From Pseudorhizobium endolithicum (GTDB lineage Bacteria > Pseudomonadota > Alphaproteobacteria > Rhizobiales > Rhizobiaceae), in assembly GCF_902153245.2 (NCBI RefSeq), contig NZ_CABFWF030000012.1, forward strand, positions 250,501 to 314,500: a stretch of 64,000 nt of DNA, read 5' to 3'. The position numbers and the translations under genes were made by a program. Positions 28,846 to 38,551 of the stretch are shown in pieces (within the stretch, counting starts at the first letter, position 1; each line of letters opens with the position of its first letter). The notes under the pieces were generated by a model. That model saw only the letters and a program-made list of their open reading frames with translations, did no database searches and was not told the DNA's origin.

Positions 28846-29871
28846 ATGAAGCCGACGGTTCACGATATCGCGCGTCTTGCGGGCGTCAGCCTCGCCACGG
28901 TCGACCGCGTCCTCAACGGCCGTCCGGGGGTGCGCGGCGTCACCCGCGAAAAGGTAGAGCGGGCGATCGGGTCGCTCGGCTATGTCCGCGATCTCGCTGC
29001 GGCCAATCTTGCAAAGGGGCGCACCTACAGGTTCACCTTCATCCTGCCTTGCAACGACAACTCCTTCATGATCGGTCTGAAGCGGGAGGTCGAGGCGGCG
29101 ATGGAACGGTCTTCGGTCGAACGGACGCGGATCGACATCGCGACGGTTCCGGCCTTTGATGCGGATGCCCTGGTCCGCAAGCTCGAACACTTCCTCATCG
29201 AGGGACCTGATGGCGTTGCTTTCGTCGCCATCGACGAGCCGCGGGTCAGATCCGCTGCCGAAAGGCTGGTGGAGGCCGGCATCGCCGTCGTCACGCTGGT
29301 ATCCGATCTCAGCGCCTCGTCCCGCCAGCATTATGCGGGGATCGACAACATCGCCGCCGGGCGTACTGCGGCCAATCTCATGGGGCGCTTCCTCAGTAAG
29401 GTGGATGGCCGGGTCGGGGTTCTGGCGGGATCGATGATGGTGCGCGACCACCGCGAACGGCTCGAGGGATTTCTTTCGGTTCTTTCGGAGGATTTTCCCC
29501 AGGTGGCGATCCTGCCTGTCATGGAAGCCCGCGATGATGCCGCTGTTACGGAGGCGCTGGTGCGGGAGGCGCTGCGCCGTCACGTCGGACTGAACGGCAT
29601 TTACAGCCTGGGTGCGGGCAATCGCGGTCTCATCCGCGCCCTGCGCGAGGTTCCCCCGGGGAAAAGGCCTGTCGTCATCGCCCATGAACTGACCGCCTCC
29701 ACCCGCCAGGCGCTGCTCGACGGCACCATAGACGCCGTGCTCAACCAGGATGCGGGCCATGAGGTGCGCAGCGCCATCCGGGTGCTGAAGGCCAAGGCGG
29801 ACGGACTGCCGGTGCTCGCCGCCCAGGAGCGCATCCGCATCGATATTTTCCTCAAGGACAACCTGCCCTAA
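28846..29871 (+). CDS. LacI-family transcriptional regulator of xylose genes
   Basis: 341-residue regulator. The N-terminal LacI helix-turn-helix is clear (TVHDIARLAGVSLATVDRVLNG, residues 4-25) with hinge helix, and the rest is a periplasmic-binding-protein type 1 sugar-sensing domain. ATG 28846 is chosen because GGGAGG stands 5 bases before it; an in-frame ATG at 28831 lies ahead of that site. It is the first gene of lacI-xylB-xylA. Regulation of this operon and of the ABC importer downstream through the shared sequence is inferred. The real ligand could be xylose or a related sugar. Confidence 0.88.
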   Translation: MKPTVHDIARLAGVSLATVDRVLNGRPGVRGVTREKVERAIGSLGYVRDLAAANLAKGRTYRFTFILPCNDNSFMIGLKREVEAAMERSSVERTRIDIATVPAFDADALVRKLEHFLIEGPDGVAFVAIDEPRVRSAAERLVEAGIAVVTLVSDLSASSRQHYAGIDNIAAGRTAANLMGRFLSKVDGRVGVLAGSMMVRDHRERLEGFLSVLSEDFPQVAILPVMEARDDAAVTEALVREALRRHVGLNGIYSLGAGNRGLIRALREVPPGKRPVVIAHELTASTRQALLDGTIDAVLNQDAGHEVRSAIRVLKAKADGLPVLAAQERIRIDIFLKDNLP

Positions 29872-29891
29872 GGGCAGAAGGAAGGAGCGAT

Positions 29892-31346
29892 ATGTATCTC
29901 GGTCTCGACCTCGGAACGTCAGGCGTCAAGGCGATGCTGATCGATGCCGACCAGAAGATCATCGGTTCGGCGAGCGGCGGACTCGATGTATCGCGGCCGC
30001 ATCCGGGTTGGTCGGAACAGGATCCGGCGCATTGGATAAGGGCCACGGAAGAGGCGGTCGCCGGGCTCAAGGCCAAGTTTCCGAAGGAGCTTTCCGCCGT
30101 GAAAGGCATCGGCCTCTCGGGGCAGATGCACGGCGCGACCCTGCTCGACAAGGACGACAAGGTGCTGCGGCCCTGCATCCTCTGGAACGACACGCGCTCT
30201 CATCAGGAGGCGGCGGAACTCGATGCGGATCCCCGCTTCCGCAAGATCACCGGCAATATCGTCTTTCCCGGCTTCACGGCGCCCAAGCTCGTCTGGTTGA
30301 AGAACAACGAGCCGGAGATCTTTGCCGGGGTTGCCAAGGTGCTGCTGCCGAAGGATTACCTGCGCCTCTGGCTGACGGGCGAGCACATCTCCGAGATGTC
30401 GGATTCCGCCGGCACCTCCTGGCTCGATACCGGCGCCCGCCAATGGTCGGCGGAGCTTCTGGCGGCAACCGGACTTTCGGAGGATCACATGCCGTCGCTG
30501 GTCGAGGGCACGGAACAGGGGGGCAGGCTGCGGGCCGGGCTCGCCTCCGAATGGGGCATGGGCGAGGGTGTCGTGGTGGCCGGTGGCGCGGGGGACAATG
30601 CCGCCTCGGCCTGCGGGATGGGTACCGTTGCGGAAGGCAATGCTTTCGTCTCGCTGGGAACTTCCGGCGTGCTCTTCGCGGCCAACGGCTCCTATCTGCC
30701 GAAACCGGAAAGCGCCGTGCACGCCTTCTGCCATGCGCTTGCGAACACCTGGCACCAGATGGGCGTCATCCTGTCCGCCACCGATGCACTGAACTGGTAT
30801 TCGGGCGTCACGGAAAAATCTGCGGCAGACCTGACGGCTGAGCTGGGCGACAGTCTCAAGGCGCCGACCGCTATCACCTTCCTTCCCTATCTCTCCGGCG
30901 AACGGACCCCGCACAATGATGCGCAGATCCGTGGCGGCTTCATCGGCCTCGGACACGAATCGAGCCGTGCCGTTCTGACGCAAGCGGTGATCGAAGGCGT
31001 CACCTTCGCCATCCGAGACAATCTGGAGGCGTTGAAATCCGCCGGCACGTCGATCTCGCGGGTCACTGCCATCGGCGGCGGCTCGCGCTCGCGCTATTGG
31101 CTCGCGTCGATCGCCACCTCGCTGGGCGTTCCGGTCGACATTCCGGCCGACGGCGATTTCGGCGCTGCCTTCGGCGCTGCGCGGCTCGGCCTCATCGCCG
31201 CCACGGGTGCCGATCCGGTCGCGGTTTGCCAGCCTCCCAGGACGGCAGACACGATCGATCCGGTCTCGTCGCTCTCGCAGGCCTATGAGACCGCCTACGC
31301 CCGTTACCGCGCCGCCTATCCGGCGATCCGCTCCCTCACGCACTAA
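29892..31346 (+). CDS. xylB: Xylulokinase
   Basis: 484-residue FGGY kinase that phosphorylates D-xylulose to xylulose 5-phosphate. The N-terminal phosphate loop is [14 protein letters not shown], the substrate region has [12 protein letters not shown] near residue 78, and the C-terminal FGGY domain contains [12 protein letters not shown] with the catalytic aspartate and [14 protein letters not shown]. Length is normal for bacterial XylB. It begins 20 bases after the regulator with AGAAGGAAGGAG before the ATG, and xylA follows after 28 bases. Confidence 0.95.
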   Translation: MYLGLDLGTSGVKAMLIDADQKIIGSASGGLDVSRPHPGWSEQDPAHWIRATEEAVAGLKAKFPKELSAVKGIGLSGQMHGATLLDKDDKVLRPCILWNDTRSHQEAAELDADPRFRKITGNIVFPGFTAPKLVWLKNNEPEIFAGVAKVLLPKDYLRLWLTGEHISEMSDSAGTSWLDTGARQWSAELLAATGLSEDHMPSLVEGTEQGGRLRAGLASEWGMGEGVVVAGGAGDNAASACGMGTVAEGNAFVSLGTSGVLFAANGSYLPKPESAVHAFCHALANTWHQMGVILSATDALNWYSGVTEKSAADLTAELGDSLKAPTAITFLPYLSGERTPHNDAQIRGGFIGLGHESSRAVLTQAVIEGVTFAIRDNLEALKSAGTSISRVTAIGGGSRSRYWLASIATSLGVPVDIPADGDFGAAFGAARLGLIAATGADPVAVCQPPRTADTIDPVSSLSQAYETAYARYRAAYPAIRSLTH

Positions 31347-31374
31347 GAGAAACATTGACTCCCAGGAGGAACAC

Positions 31375-32685
31375 ATGAGCACAGGCTTTTTCGGAGACAT
31401 CCAGAAGATCAAGTATGAAGGCCCGGACAGCACCAATCCGCTTGCCTTCCGCCACTATAAACCGGACGAGATCGTCGCCGGCAAGCGCATGGAGGACCAT
31501 CTGAGGTTCGCCGTCGCCTACTGGCACACCTTCACCTGGCCGGGCGGCGACCCCTTCGGCGGGCAGACCTTCCAGCGCCCCTGGTTCGAGGACACGATGC
31601 AGGCGGCGAAGATGAAGGCGGATGTCGCCTTCGAATTCTACCAGCTGCTCGGCGCGCCCTTCTACTGCTTCCACGATGCGGACGTCCGGCCGGAAGGCAA
31701 CAGCTTCGCCGAGAACACCCGGAACCTTAACGAGATCGTCGACTACTTCGAGAAGAAGCAGGCCGAGACCGGCGTGAAGCTTCTGTGGGGTACGGCGAAC
31801 CTCTTCTCGCACCGTCGCTTCATGGCCGGCGCTTCCACCAATCCGGATCCGGACGTCTTCGCCTTCTCCGCGGCGACCGTGAAGACCTGCCTGGATGCCA
31901 CCAAGCGCCTCGGCGGCGTCAACTACGTGCTGTGGGGCGGCCGTGAAGGTTACGAGACCCTGCTCAACACTGACCTGTCCCGCGAACTCGATCAGATGGG
32001 CCGCTTCCTCAATCTCGTTGTCGAGTACAAGTACAAGATCGGCTTCGAGGGTACGATCCTGATCGAGCCGAAGCCGCAGGAGCCCACCAAGCACCAGTAC
32101 GATTACGATGTCGCGACCGTCTATGCCTTCCTGCAGAAGCATGGGCTGGACAAGGAGGTGAAGGTCAACATCGAGCAGGGCCACGCGATCCTCGCCGGTC
32201 ATTCCTTCGAGCACGAGATCGCCATGGCCAACGCCTTCGGCATCTTCGGCTCGATCGACATGAACCGCAACGACTACCAGTCCGGCTGGGATACCGACCA
32301 GTTCCCCAACAACGTGCCGGAAATGGCGCTTGCCTACTACCATATCCTCCAGGGTGGTGGCTTCAGGAACGGCGGCACCAACTTCGACGCCAAGCTGCGC
32401 CGCCAGTCGCTCGATCCGCAGGATCTGCTGATCGGCCATATCGGCGGCATGGATTGCTGCGCCCGCGGTCTGAAGGCGGCAGCCAGGATGATCGAGGAGG
32501 GTGCGCTGTCGAAACCGCTCGAGGAGCGCTATGCCGGCTGGAACAGCCCCGAGGCGCAGAAGATGCTGCGTGGGGAATACAAGCTGGACGACATCGCGGC
32601 CCTGGTGGAGCGCGAAAACATCAACCCCGAGCCGCGCTCGGGGCGCCAGGAGTATCTGGAAAACGTCGTCAACCGCTACGTCTGA
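31375..32685 (+). CDS. xylA: Xylose isomerase
   Basis: 436-residue class II xylose isomerase, converting D-xylose to D-xylulose with two divalent metal ions. The catalytic His-Asp pair is in [12 protein letters not shown] near residue 101, the WGGREGYE block near 186, the metal-binding and lysine region is [18 protein letters not shown] near 230, and [18 protein letters not shown] near 263 follows. AGGAGG stands 6 bases before the ATG; a longer reading from 31207 only overlaps xylB. It completes the xylose-to-xylulose-5-phosphate route with XylB. Confidence 0.96.
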   Translation: MSTGFFGDIQKIKYEGPDSTNPLAFRHYKPDEIVAGKRMEDHLRFAVAYWHTFTWPGGDPFGGQTFQRPWFEDTMQAAKMKADVAFEFYQLLGAPFYCFHDADVRPEGNSFAENTRNLNEIVDYFEKKQAETGVKLLWGTANLFSHRRFMAGASTNPDPDVFAFSAATVKTCLDATKRLGGVNYVLWGGREGYETLLNTDLSRELDQMGRFLNLVVEYKYKIGFEGTILIEPKPQEPTKHQYDYDVATVYAFLQKHGLDKEVKVNIEQGHAILAGHSFEHEIAMANAFGIFGSIDMNRNDYQSGWDTDQFPNNVPEMALAYYHILQGGGFRNGGTNFDAKLRRQSLDPQDLLIGHIGGMDCCARGLKAAARMIEEGALSKPLEERYAGWNSPEAQKMLRGEYKLDDIAALVERENINPEPRSGRQEYLENVVNRYV

Positions 32686-32692
32686 TGGGGTG

Positions 32693-32725
32693 AGGCGAGG
32701 CCGGCATCATCCGCCGGCCTCGCCT
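32693..32725. terminator. Perfect 13-bp hairpin after xylA
   Basis: AGGCGAGGCCGGC (32693-32705) pairs perfectly with GCCGGCCTCGCCT (32713-32725) around a 7-base loop, starting 7 bases after the xylA stop. No T-run follows, so it may act as an mRNA 3'-end stabiliser or with Rho. Confidence 0.65.
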
Positions 32726-32779
32726 GGCATCTTCGATCATCATGGTGCGGCGTCATTCCAATTCTGAACTCAAAGCTGC

Positions 32780-32821
32780 TTTACGTACCTCAAAATCTTG
32801 GCTAGCCTGAAATCGGGAGGA
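32780..32821 (+). promoter_or_regulatory. xyl control cassette, copy 2 (before the ABC importer)
   Basis: Exact second copy of TTTACGTACCTCAAAA (32780-32795), with CGGGAGGA again 34 bases after its first T (32814-32821). It stands 138 bases before the ATPase start, and its Shine-Dalgarno block serves a short leader reading frame rather than the ATPase. Confidence 0.65.
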
Positions 32822-32828
32822 AGTTCAG

Positions 32829-32921
32829 GTGCACCGAATAAAGACAGTGCGGCCCGGCATTTGCCGGGCGGGTGGAGTTGCTGCGGCTTTCGAAGCCTCG
32901 GCCGCGGGTGGTGTTCGATGA
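32829..32921 (+). CDS. Candidate 30-residue leader peptide coupled to the ABC ATPase gene
   Basis: A GTG-initiated frame of 30 codons lies 7 bases after the strong CGGGAGGA site. It encodes a basic, Ala/Gly-rich peptide (start MHRIKTVRPG, end AAGGVR) and its TGA overlaps the ATPase ATG as ATGA. The ATPase itself has only a weak ribosome site, so its translation may depend on ribosomes leaving this frame. Codons 9-14 lie in the perfect hairpin at 32852-32869. There is no similarity to a known protein, so it is a candidate only. Confidence 0.4.
   Translation: MHRIKTVRPGICRAGGVAAAFEASAAGGVR
32852..32869 (+). promoter_or_regulatory. Hairpin in the leader of the ABC importer mRNA
   Basis: GCCCGGC (32852-32858) and GCCGGGC (32863-32869) form a 7-bp GC stem with loop ATTT. 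It lies within the leader reading frame, 48 bases before the ATPase start. No T-run follows, so it is not a plain terminator. Confidence 0.5.
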
Positions 32922-34441
32922 CGCCCGAACCCTCTCCGAACCCATCGCCGATCCTGGAGGCCCGAAGTCTTTCGAAGGCATTCGGGCCGGTGGAGGTTCT
33001 GCGCGATGTCGGGCTCACCGTCTTGCCCGGAGAGGTTCATGCCATCATCGGGGAGAACGGCGCGGGCAAGTCGACGCTGATGAAGATCCTCGCCGGCAAT
33101 CATCAGCCGACCCGCGGCGAGATCCTTATCGACGGCCAGCCGGTGCATTTCGCTGGGCCGGTCGATGCGGAAAGCCGGGGCATCGTGCTGGTGCACCAGG
33201 AAATCCTGCTCGCCCCTGATCTGACGGTCGCCCAGAACATCTATCTTGGCCGCGAGATCGGCAAGGGACTGACCGTTGACGACAAGGCGATGAACGAGGG
33301 CGCCGCCAAGGGGCTGCGCGATCTGGGGGCCGACATCGACCCGAAAGCCATCGTCGGCAGCCTGTCGATTGCCCAGCGCCAACTGGTGCAGATCGCCCGG
33401 GTGCTGCTCGTGCCGCACCGTATCGTCATCTTCGATGAGCCGACCGCGTCGCTGACGCCATTCGAGACGGAAGCGCTGCTCAAGGTCATCAACGACATCC
33501 GCGCCAAGGGCGTTGGCGTCCTCTACATCTCGCACCGCCTGCCGGAGGTGAAGCAGATCGCCGATCGTGTGACCGTGCTTCGGGACGGCCGGCTTGTGGC
33601 CAGTCACGATGCCGCCGACCTGGAACCGGCCGACATGGCACGGCTGATGGTCGGCCGCGACGTCGCCAAACTCTATCCGGATCGTCATGCGGCGCAAGCG
33701 CGTGAAACGGTGCTGGAGGTCGAAAATTTCGACGTGCCTGGTTATGCCAGGAGTGCGAGCTTCCAGTTGCGCAAGGGAGAGATCCTGGGCTTCGCCGGCC
33801 TCGTCGGGGCCGGGCGCACCGAATTGATGGAAGGTCTGGTCGGCGTACGGCGCGCAAGCGGGACCGTTCGCCACAACGGGCAACCGGTTCAGTTCCGGGA
33901 TGCGAGCCAGAGTATGCAAGCCGGCATCGTCTACCTGTCCGAAGACCGCAAGGGCAAGGGACTGCTCCTGCTGAAGGACCTGGCCACCAACCTGACGCTT
34001 GCCTCCATCCGCCGCTTCGTCCGCGGCCTTCAGATCGACCGCAAGCGGGAGGCTGAGGCGCTGGAGGGAGCCATCCGCGAGTTCGATATCCGCACCGGCC
34101 GCAAGGACCTGCTCGCCGGCCAGCTCTCCGGCGGCAACCAGCAGAAGCTGCTCATAGCCAAGATGATGATGCTCGATCCGTCGATCGTCATCATCGACGA
34201 GCCGACGCGCGGCATCGACATCGGCACCAAGGAACAGATCTACAAATTCATCGCTCGGCTGGCGGAAGAGGGGCGGGCGATCATCGTCGTCTCTTCCGAG
34301 ATGCCGGAGCTGATCGGCATCTGCGACCGCATCCTCGTCATGCGGTCAGGACAGATCGTCGGCGAAGTCACGGGGGAACACATGAACGAGAATGAGATCG
34401 TGGTGCTCGCCACGGGCGTAAAGACCGGGGAGGCTGCCTGA
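32918..34441 (+). CDS. Ribose/xylose-type sugar ABC transporter ATP-binding protein
   Basis: 507-residue ATPase with two ABC domains, as in RbsA/XylG/MglA. Domain 1 has Walker A GENGAGKST near residue 45, signature LSIAQRQLVQ and Walker B IVIFDEPTASL. Domain 2 has a degenerate Walker A (GLVGAGRTEL) but a full signature LSGGNQQKLLIAK and Walker B IVIIDEPTRGID; this asymmetry is normal for the family. ATG 32918 is chosen because the in-frame upstream TTG (32798) has no ribosome site. Its start overlaps the stop of a short leader frame. The permease gene follows after 4 bases. Confidence 0.92.
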   Translation: MTPEPSPNPSPILEARSLSKAFGPVEVLRDVGLTVLPGEVHAIIGENGAGKSTLMKILAGNHQPTRGEILIDGQPVHFAGPVDAESRGIVLVHQEILLAPDLTVAQNIYLGREIGKGLTVDDKAMNEGAAKGLRDLGADIDPKAIVGSLSIAQRQLVQIARVLLVPHRIVIFDEPTASLTPFETEALLKVINDIRAKGVGVLYISHRLPEVKQIADRVTVLRDGRLVASHDAADLEPADMARLMVGRDVAKLYPDRHAAQARETVLEVENFDVPGYARSASFQLRKGEILGFAGLVGAGRTELMEGLVGVRRASGTVRHNGQPVQFRDASQSMQAGIVYLSEDRKGKGLLLLKDLATNLTLASIRRFVRGLQIDRKREAEALEGAIREFDIRTGRKDLLAGQLSGGNQQKLLIAKMMMLDPSIVIIDEPTRGIDIGTKEQIYKFIARLAEEGRAIIVVSSEMPELIGICDRILVMRSGQIVGEVTGEHMNENEIVVLATGVKTGEAA

Positions 34442-34445
34442 GGCC

Positions 34446-35447
34446 ATGACGACTGCCGCAACTGAAACGGCCAAGCCGAAGACCTCGCGCGACTGGGATC
34501 TCAGGGCGGTAGCGCCCTTCGTCGCGCTCGCTCTCCTGCTCGTGCTCGGGGCGTTGGCCAACGACAACTTCATCTCCGTTGCCAACCTTTCGAACGTCAT
34601 CACCCGCAGCGCCTTCATCGCCATTATCGCTCTTGGTGCAACCTATGTGATCTCGTCCGGCGGTCTCGACCTTTCCGTCGGCGCGATGGTGGCCTTTGTC
34701 GCCAGCCTGATGATCATGTTCCTGAATTCCGGGGCGATCGCAGACCCCTTGATGCTGCTGATTGCCGGCATGGCGCTTGCCGTGGCGATCGGCGCGGCCT
34801 GTGGCCTGTTCAACGGCCTCATTACTACGGTCGGCCAGATCGAGCCCTTCATCGCCACGCTCGGCACGATGGGCATCTATCGCGGCCTCACCACCTGGCT
34901 CAGCCAGGGCGGGGCGATCACCCTGCGTGACCGCGAGCTTCAGTCGCTCTACCGGCCGGTCTATTTCGGCGAGGTTCTGGGCGTGCCGGTGCCGATCATC
35001 GTGATCTTCGTGACCGCTGCGATCGCCGCCTTCGTGCTCTACCGCACGCGCTACGGACGCCACCTGATCGCCGTCGGCTCGAACGAGGACGTCGCTCGCT
35101 ATTCCGGGATATCCGTCAAGCGAGTCCGCACCATCGCCTATGTCGTCCAGGGGCTTTGCGTCGCCATCGCCGTGCTGCTCTACGTGCCGCGCCTCGGTTC
35201 AACCTCTGCCACGACGGGTATCCTCTGGGAGTTACAGGCGATCACGGCAGTCGTCGTGGGCGGCACTGCGCTTAGGGGCGGGGTAGGGCGCATCTGGGGC
35301 ACGCTCTGTGGCGCCTTCATCCTGGAAATCGTCGGCAACATCATGCTGCTGTCGAACTTCGTCAGCGAATACCTCATCGGCGCCATCCAGGGCGCGATCA
35401 TCATCATCGCCATGCTCGTGCAGCGCTCGCTGTCGCGGCGGTCGTGA
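34446..35447 (+). CDS. Sugar ABC transporter permease (RbsC/XylH type)
   Basis: 333-residue inner-membrane permease of the BPD_transp_2 family, with about nine or ten hydrophobic segments. The family block SSGGLDLSVGAMVAF lies near residue 73 and a glycine-rich cytoplasmic loop (VVGGTALRGGVGRIWGTL) near 276 serves ATPase contact. It starts 4 bases after the ATPase stop and is followed by the binding-protein gene. Substrate is inferred (xylose or a related pentose) from the shared control cassette with xylBA. Confidence 0.92.
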   Translation: MTTAATETAKPKTSRDWDLRAVAPFVALALLLVLGALANDNFISVANLSNVITRSAFIAIIALGATYVISSGGLDLSVGAMVAFVASLMIMFLNSGAIADPLMLLIAGMALAVAIGAACGLFNGLITTVGQIEPFIATLGTMGIYRGLTTWLSQGGAITLRDRELQSLYRPVYFGEVLGVPVPIIVIFVTAAIAAFVLYRTRYGRHLIAVGSNEDVARYSGISVKRVRTIAYVVQGLCVAIAVLLYVPRLGSTSATTGILWELQAITAVVVGGTALRGGVGRIWGTLCGAFILEIVGNIMLLSNFVSEYLIGAIQGAIIIIAMLVQRSLSRRS

Positions 35448-35512
35448 GAACCGGCCGGGCTCTGTGGGTCGCGCCCGGCTGGCAACAAAGACCCGAACTT
35501 GGGAGAGAGAAC

Positions 35513-36478
35513 ATGCGTAGAAGAACTTTCGGGATCGCGGTTGCGGCGCTTGCAGCGTCAGTTGCCATGGCGCCCAACCTCGGTTGGGCGCAGGAGGAGA
35601 AGAAGGCGACGATCGGCGTTTCCATCCCGGCGGCCGACCACGGCTGGACTGCGGGCGTCGTCTACCATGCCGAACGCGTGGCAAAGCTCTTGATGGAAGA
35701 GCATCCGGGCCTCAACGTTATCGTCAAGACGTCACCAGATCCGGCAAGCCAGGCGAATGCCGTCCAAGACCTTGCGGTGCAGGGCATTGACGCGCTGGTC
35801 ATCCTGCCGACGGATCCGGATCCGCTGGTCAACGCCATCCAGCAGGTCAAGGACGCCGGCACCTTCGTCGCGCTCGTCGACCGCGCGCCGTCCAACAACG
35901 ACAACTCGGTGCGCGACCTCTACGTCGCGGGCAACAACCCGGCACTCGGCGAAGTGGCCGGCAAGTACATCGCCGAGACGACGCCGGATGCCGAAGTCGT
36001 CGTCATCCGCGGCCTGCCGATCCCGATCGACCAGCAGCGCCAGGACGGGTTCGACAAGGGTATCGAAGGTTCCAACGTCAAGGTTCTGGAGCGCCAGTAC
36101 GGCAACTGGAACCGCGACGACGCCTTCCGCGTGATGCAGGACTACCTGACCAAATATCCGAAGATCGACGTCGTCTGGGCGCAGGACGACGACATGGTCG
36201 TCGGCATCCTGGAAGCGATCGAGCAGTCCGGTCGTACCGACATCCAATACGTGGTTGGTGGCGCCGGTTCGAAGGACATGATCAAGCGCGTCATGGACGG
36301 CGACAAGATGGTGCCCGTCGACGTTCTCTATCCGCCGGCAATGATCGCGACCGCCATGCAGATGACGGCCGCCGGGCTGTATGACCAGGTACCGGTCGAC
36401 GGCGAGTACATCCTCGATGCAACGCTCGTCACCAAGGACAATGCCGAGCAGTTCTACTTCCCGGATTCGCCGTTCTGA
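35513..36478 (+). CDS. Periplasmic sugar-binding protein of the ABC importer
   Basis: 321-residue periplasmic-binding protein of the RbsB-like type 1 class. A signal peptide (RRRTFGIAVAALAASVAMAP) ends near residue 24 (GWAQ), and the mature protein starts with KATIGVSIPAADHGWTAG. The double-arginine-like start could also suit Tat export, but Sec is more likely. Ribosome site GGGAGAGAG precedes ATG 35513. It is the last gene of the three-gene importer and is followed by a strong hairpin, allowing its transcript end to differ from the upstream genes. Confidence 0.92.
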   Translation: MRRRTFGIAVAALAASVAMAPNLGWAQEEKKATIGVSIPAADHGWTAGVVYHAERVAKLLMEEHPGLNVIVKTSPDPASQANAVQDLAVQGIDALVILPTDPDPLVNAIQQVKDAGTFVALVDRAPSNNDNSVRDLYVAGNNPALGEVAGKYIAETTPDAEVVVIRGLPIPIDQQRQDGFDKGIEGSNVKVLERQYGNWNRDDAFRVMQDYLTKYPKIDVVWAQDDDMVVGILEAIEQSGRTDIQYVVGGAGSKDMIKRVMDGDKMVPVDVLYPPAMIATAMQMTAAGLYDQVPVDGEYILDATLVTKDNAEQFYFPDSPF

Positions 36479-36504
36479 TCCGCAGATGTCCACCTGAACC
36501 CTCG

Positions 36505-36625
36505 CCCTCTCCCCGTTTCGACGGGGGGAGGGACGTGCCCGGCCTTCCTGTCAGCAATGGGACAGAGGGGTAGCAGCCTGCGTCCTTCTCCCCGTGAGTG
36601 CGGAGAAGATCCGGCAGCCGGACGG
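36505..36625. repeat. Rhizobial RIME-type palindromic repeat, with terminator-like hairpin
   Basis: Two hairpins lie in the gap between the binding-protein gene and the isomerase gene: CCCTCTCCCCGT/ACGGGGGGAGGG (36505-36532, loop TTCG) and CTTCTCC/GGAGAAG (36594-36617). The CTTCTCCCCGTGAG...CGGAGAAGATCCGGCAG string resembles the rhizobial intergenic RIME family. A related palindrome occurs at 49445-49464. Confidence 0.6.
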
Positions 36626-36664
36626 GCAAGCAATCGATGCAGCAATAACGTCACGGAGATTTCC

Positions 36665-37717
36665 ATGAAGACGATCAAAGGTCCGGCCATCTTTCTCGGC
36701 CAGTTCGCAGGCGATGCCGCACCGTTCAATTCCTGGGACGCGATCACCAAATGGGCGGCCGACAAGGGCTATGTCGGCGTCCAGGTGCCGACCTGGGCCG
36801 GACAGTTGATCGACCTCAAGAAGGCGGCCGAATCCAAGGACTATTGCGACGAGTTCGCGGGTGTCGCGCGCCAGAACGGCATTGAGGTGACGGAGCTTTC
36901 GACGCACCTGCAGGGTCAACTCGTCGCCGTTCATCCCGCCTATGACGAAGCCTTCGACGGTTTTGCCGTGCCGGAGGTGCGCGGTAACCCGAGGGCGCGG
37001 CAGGAATGGGCGGTCAACCAGGTGAAGATGGCGCTGTCGGCGTCGAAACACCTCGGCATCAAGGCACACGCTACTTTCTCCGGCGCGCTTGCCTGGCCCT
37101 TCATTTACCCATGGCCGCAGCGCCCGGCCGGCCTCATCGAAACCGCCTTCGACGAACTCGCGCGGCGCTGGACTCCGATCCTCGACCACGCTGAAGAGTG
37201 CGGCGTCGACGTCTGCTACGAGATCCATCCGGGTGAGGACTTGCATGACGGCGTCACCTTCGAGATGTTCCTCGAGCGGGTGAAGAGCCACCCACGCGCC
37301 AACATGCTCTACGACCCGTCGCACTACGTGCTGCAGTGCCTCGACTATCTCGATAACATCGACATCTACAAGGATCGGATCAAGATGTTCCACGTCAAGG
37401 ACGCGGAGTTCAATCCGACCGGCCGGCAGGGTGTCTACGGCGGCTACCAGGGCTGGGTGCAGCGCGCCGGCCGCTTCCGCTCGCTCGGCGACGGCCAGGT
37501 GGATTTCGGCGCCGTCTTCTCGAAGCTCACCGCCAACGACTTCGACGGCTGGGCCGTGGTCGAGTGGGAATGCGCGCTGAAGAACTCCGAGGACGGCGCA
37601 CGCGAAGGCGCTGACTTCGTCAGGCACCACATCATCCGGGTCACCGAAAAGGCCTTCGACGATTTCGCCGCCGGCGGCACGGACGAGGCGGCGAACCGCC
37701 GGATGCTGGGGCTGTGA
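36665..37717 (+). CDS. Sugar phosphate isomerase/epimerase (AP endonuclease 2 fold)
   Basis: 350-residue TIM-barrel protein of the xylose-isomerase-like/AP endonuclease 2 family. The metal ligands are recognisable: Glu in CYEIHPGED near residue 181, Asp and His in LYDPSHYVLQ near 218, His in FHVKDAEF near 243 and Glu in VVEWECA near 301. The start follows CACGGAG. Homologues pair with Gfo/Idh/MocA oxidoreductases in rhizobial sugar loci and act as isomerases, epimerases or dehydratases of inositol, allulose or 3-keto sugars; the reaction here is unknown. It is downstream of the ABC importer and likely handles a sugar that this importer brings in. Confidence 0.85.
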   Translation: MKTIKGPAIFLGQFAGDAAPFNSWDAITKWAADKGYVGVQVPTWAGQLIDLKKAAESKDYCDEFAGVARQNGIEVTELSTHLQGQLVAVHPAYDEAFDGFAVPEVRGNPRARQEWAVNQVKMALSASKHLGIKAHATFSGALAWPFIYPWPQRPAGLIETAFDELARRWTPILDHAEECGVDVCYEIHPGEDLHDGVTFEMFLERVKSHPRANMLYDPSHYVLQCLDYLDNIDIYKDRIKMFHVKDAEFNPTGRQGVYGGYQGWVQRAGRFRSLGDGQVDFGAVFSKLTANDFDGWAVVEWECALKNSEDGAREGADFVRHHIIRVTEKAFDDFAAGGTDEAANRRMLGL

Positions 37718-37722
37718 CAGGG

Positions 37723-38358
37723 TCAGCCGGCTCTGAGGGCGGCGAGATCGCCGCTTTCGATTGCCGGAAGCGCGGCTTCTATACGGTCGATCGGCCAATT
37801 CCACCAGGCTATTGCAAGAAGTTCCGTTATGACGTCATCGGAAAACCGGCGGCGGATCGGCTTGGACGGGTTGCCGCCGACGATGCTGTAGGGTGCGACG
37901 TCCCTCGTCACGACCGAGCCGGCGGCAACGATGCTGCCGGCGCCGATCGTCACGCCGGGCATGACGAGGCTGCCGTAGCCGATCCAGACGTCCGGGCCGA
38001 TCACCGTGTCCTTCGCCGGAAGTTCCGCGTAGTCGGCCATGGTCTCCGGCTTGAAGATCCTGAAGGGGTAGCAGCTGAATCCCTGCATCGGGTGGTTCGC
38101 CGAACTGGTGATGAACTTCACGCCGTGCGCCAGTTGCACGAACGGGCCGATCACCAACTTCTCGCGGCTGAACGGATAGAGATAGGGAGCGATCGTGCCC
38201 GGTATGTCGACGGGTTCGTCAAAGCTCGAATAGTAGCTGTAGTCACCTACGGTGATGCGAGGGTGGTCAATCACCTGGTTGAGATGGACGGTTCCTTTGA
38301 CGATGGTTCCGTCGGCAAGCGTGATGGGATGGGCTGCATCTGCGTTGAGCAATGGCAT
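37723..38358 (-). CDS. CatB-like hexapeptide-repeat O-acetyltransferase
   Basis: 211-residue left-handed beta-helix acetyltransferase of the xenobiotic (Vat/CatB) family. Hexapeptide repeats run through DTVIGPDVWIGYGSLVMPGVTIGAGSIVAAGSVVTRDV (about residues 105-150), and the catalytic His is in SSANHPMQGF near residue 86. ATG 38358, after AAAGG, is chosen over TTG 38373. It stands on the opposite strand within the sugar cluster and converges on the isomerase gene with 5 bases between stops. Acceptors in this family include sugars and antibiotics; none can be named here. Confidence 0.85.
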   Translation of the reverse strand: MPLLNADAAHPITLADGTIVKGTVHLNQVIDHPRITVGDYSYYSSFDEPVDIPGTIAPYLYPFSREKLVIGPFVQLAHGVKFITSSANHPMQGFSCYPFRIFKPETMADYAELPAKDTVIGPDVWIGYGSLVMPGVTIGAGSIVAAGSVVTRDVAPYSIVGGNPSKPIRRRFSDDVITELLAIAWWNWPIDRIEAALPAIESGDLAALRAG

Positions 38359-38551
38359 GACTGGACCTTTCAACAGGAGAGTCCCGGAAGCGCTCGCGGC
38401 GCAACTGGAATGGCTTTGTGTTGAAGCCTCCGTCGGAGGCGGGTCCTAGGTGTTCACTGCCAGGGCATCCTTCTGTCGATGGAACGCAAGCTAATACGCC
38501 GGGAAGGCAATGTTAAGAGCAACTTCGGTTGCGAAGCGAAAGGGAGACGAC

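Noticed and set aside
29919-31436. Minus-strand frame of 505 codons opposite xylB
   Set aside because: Shadow of xylB: Arg/Gly/Ala-rich composition without motifs.
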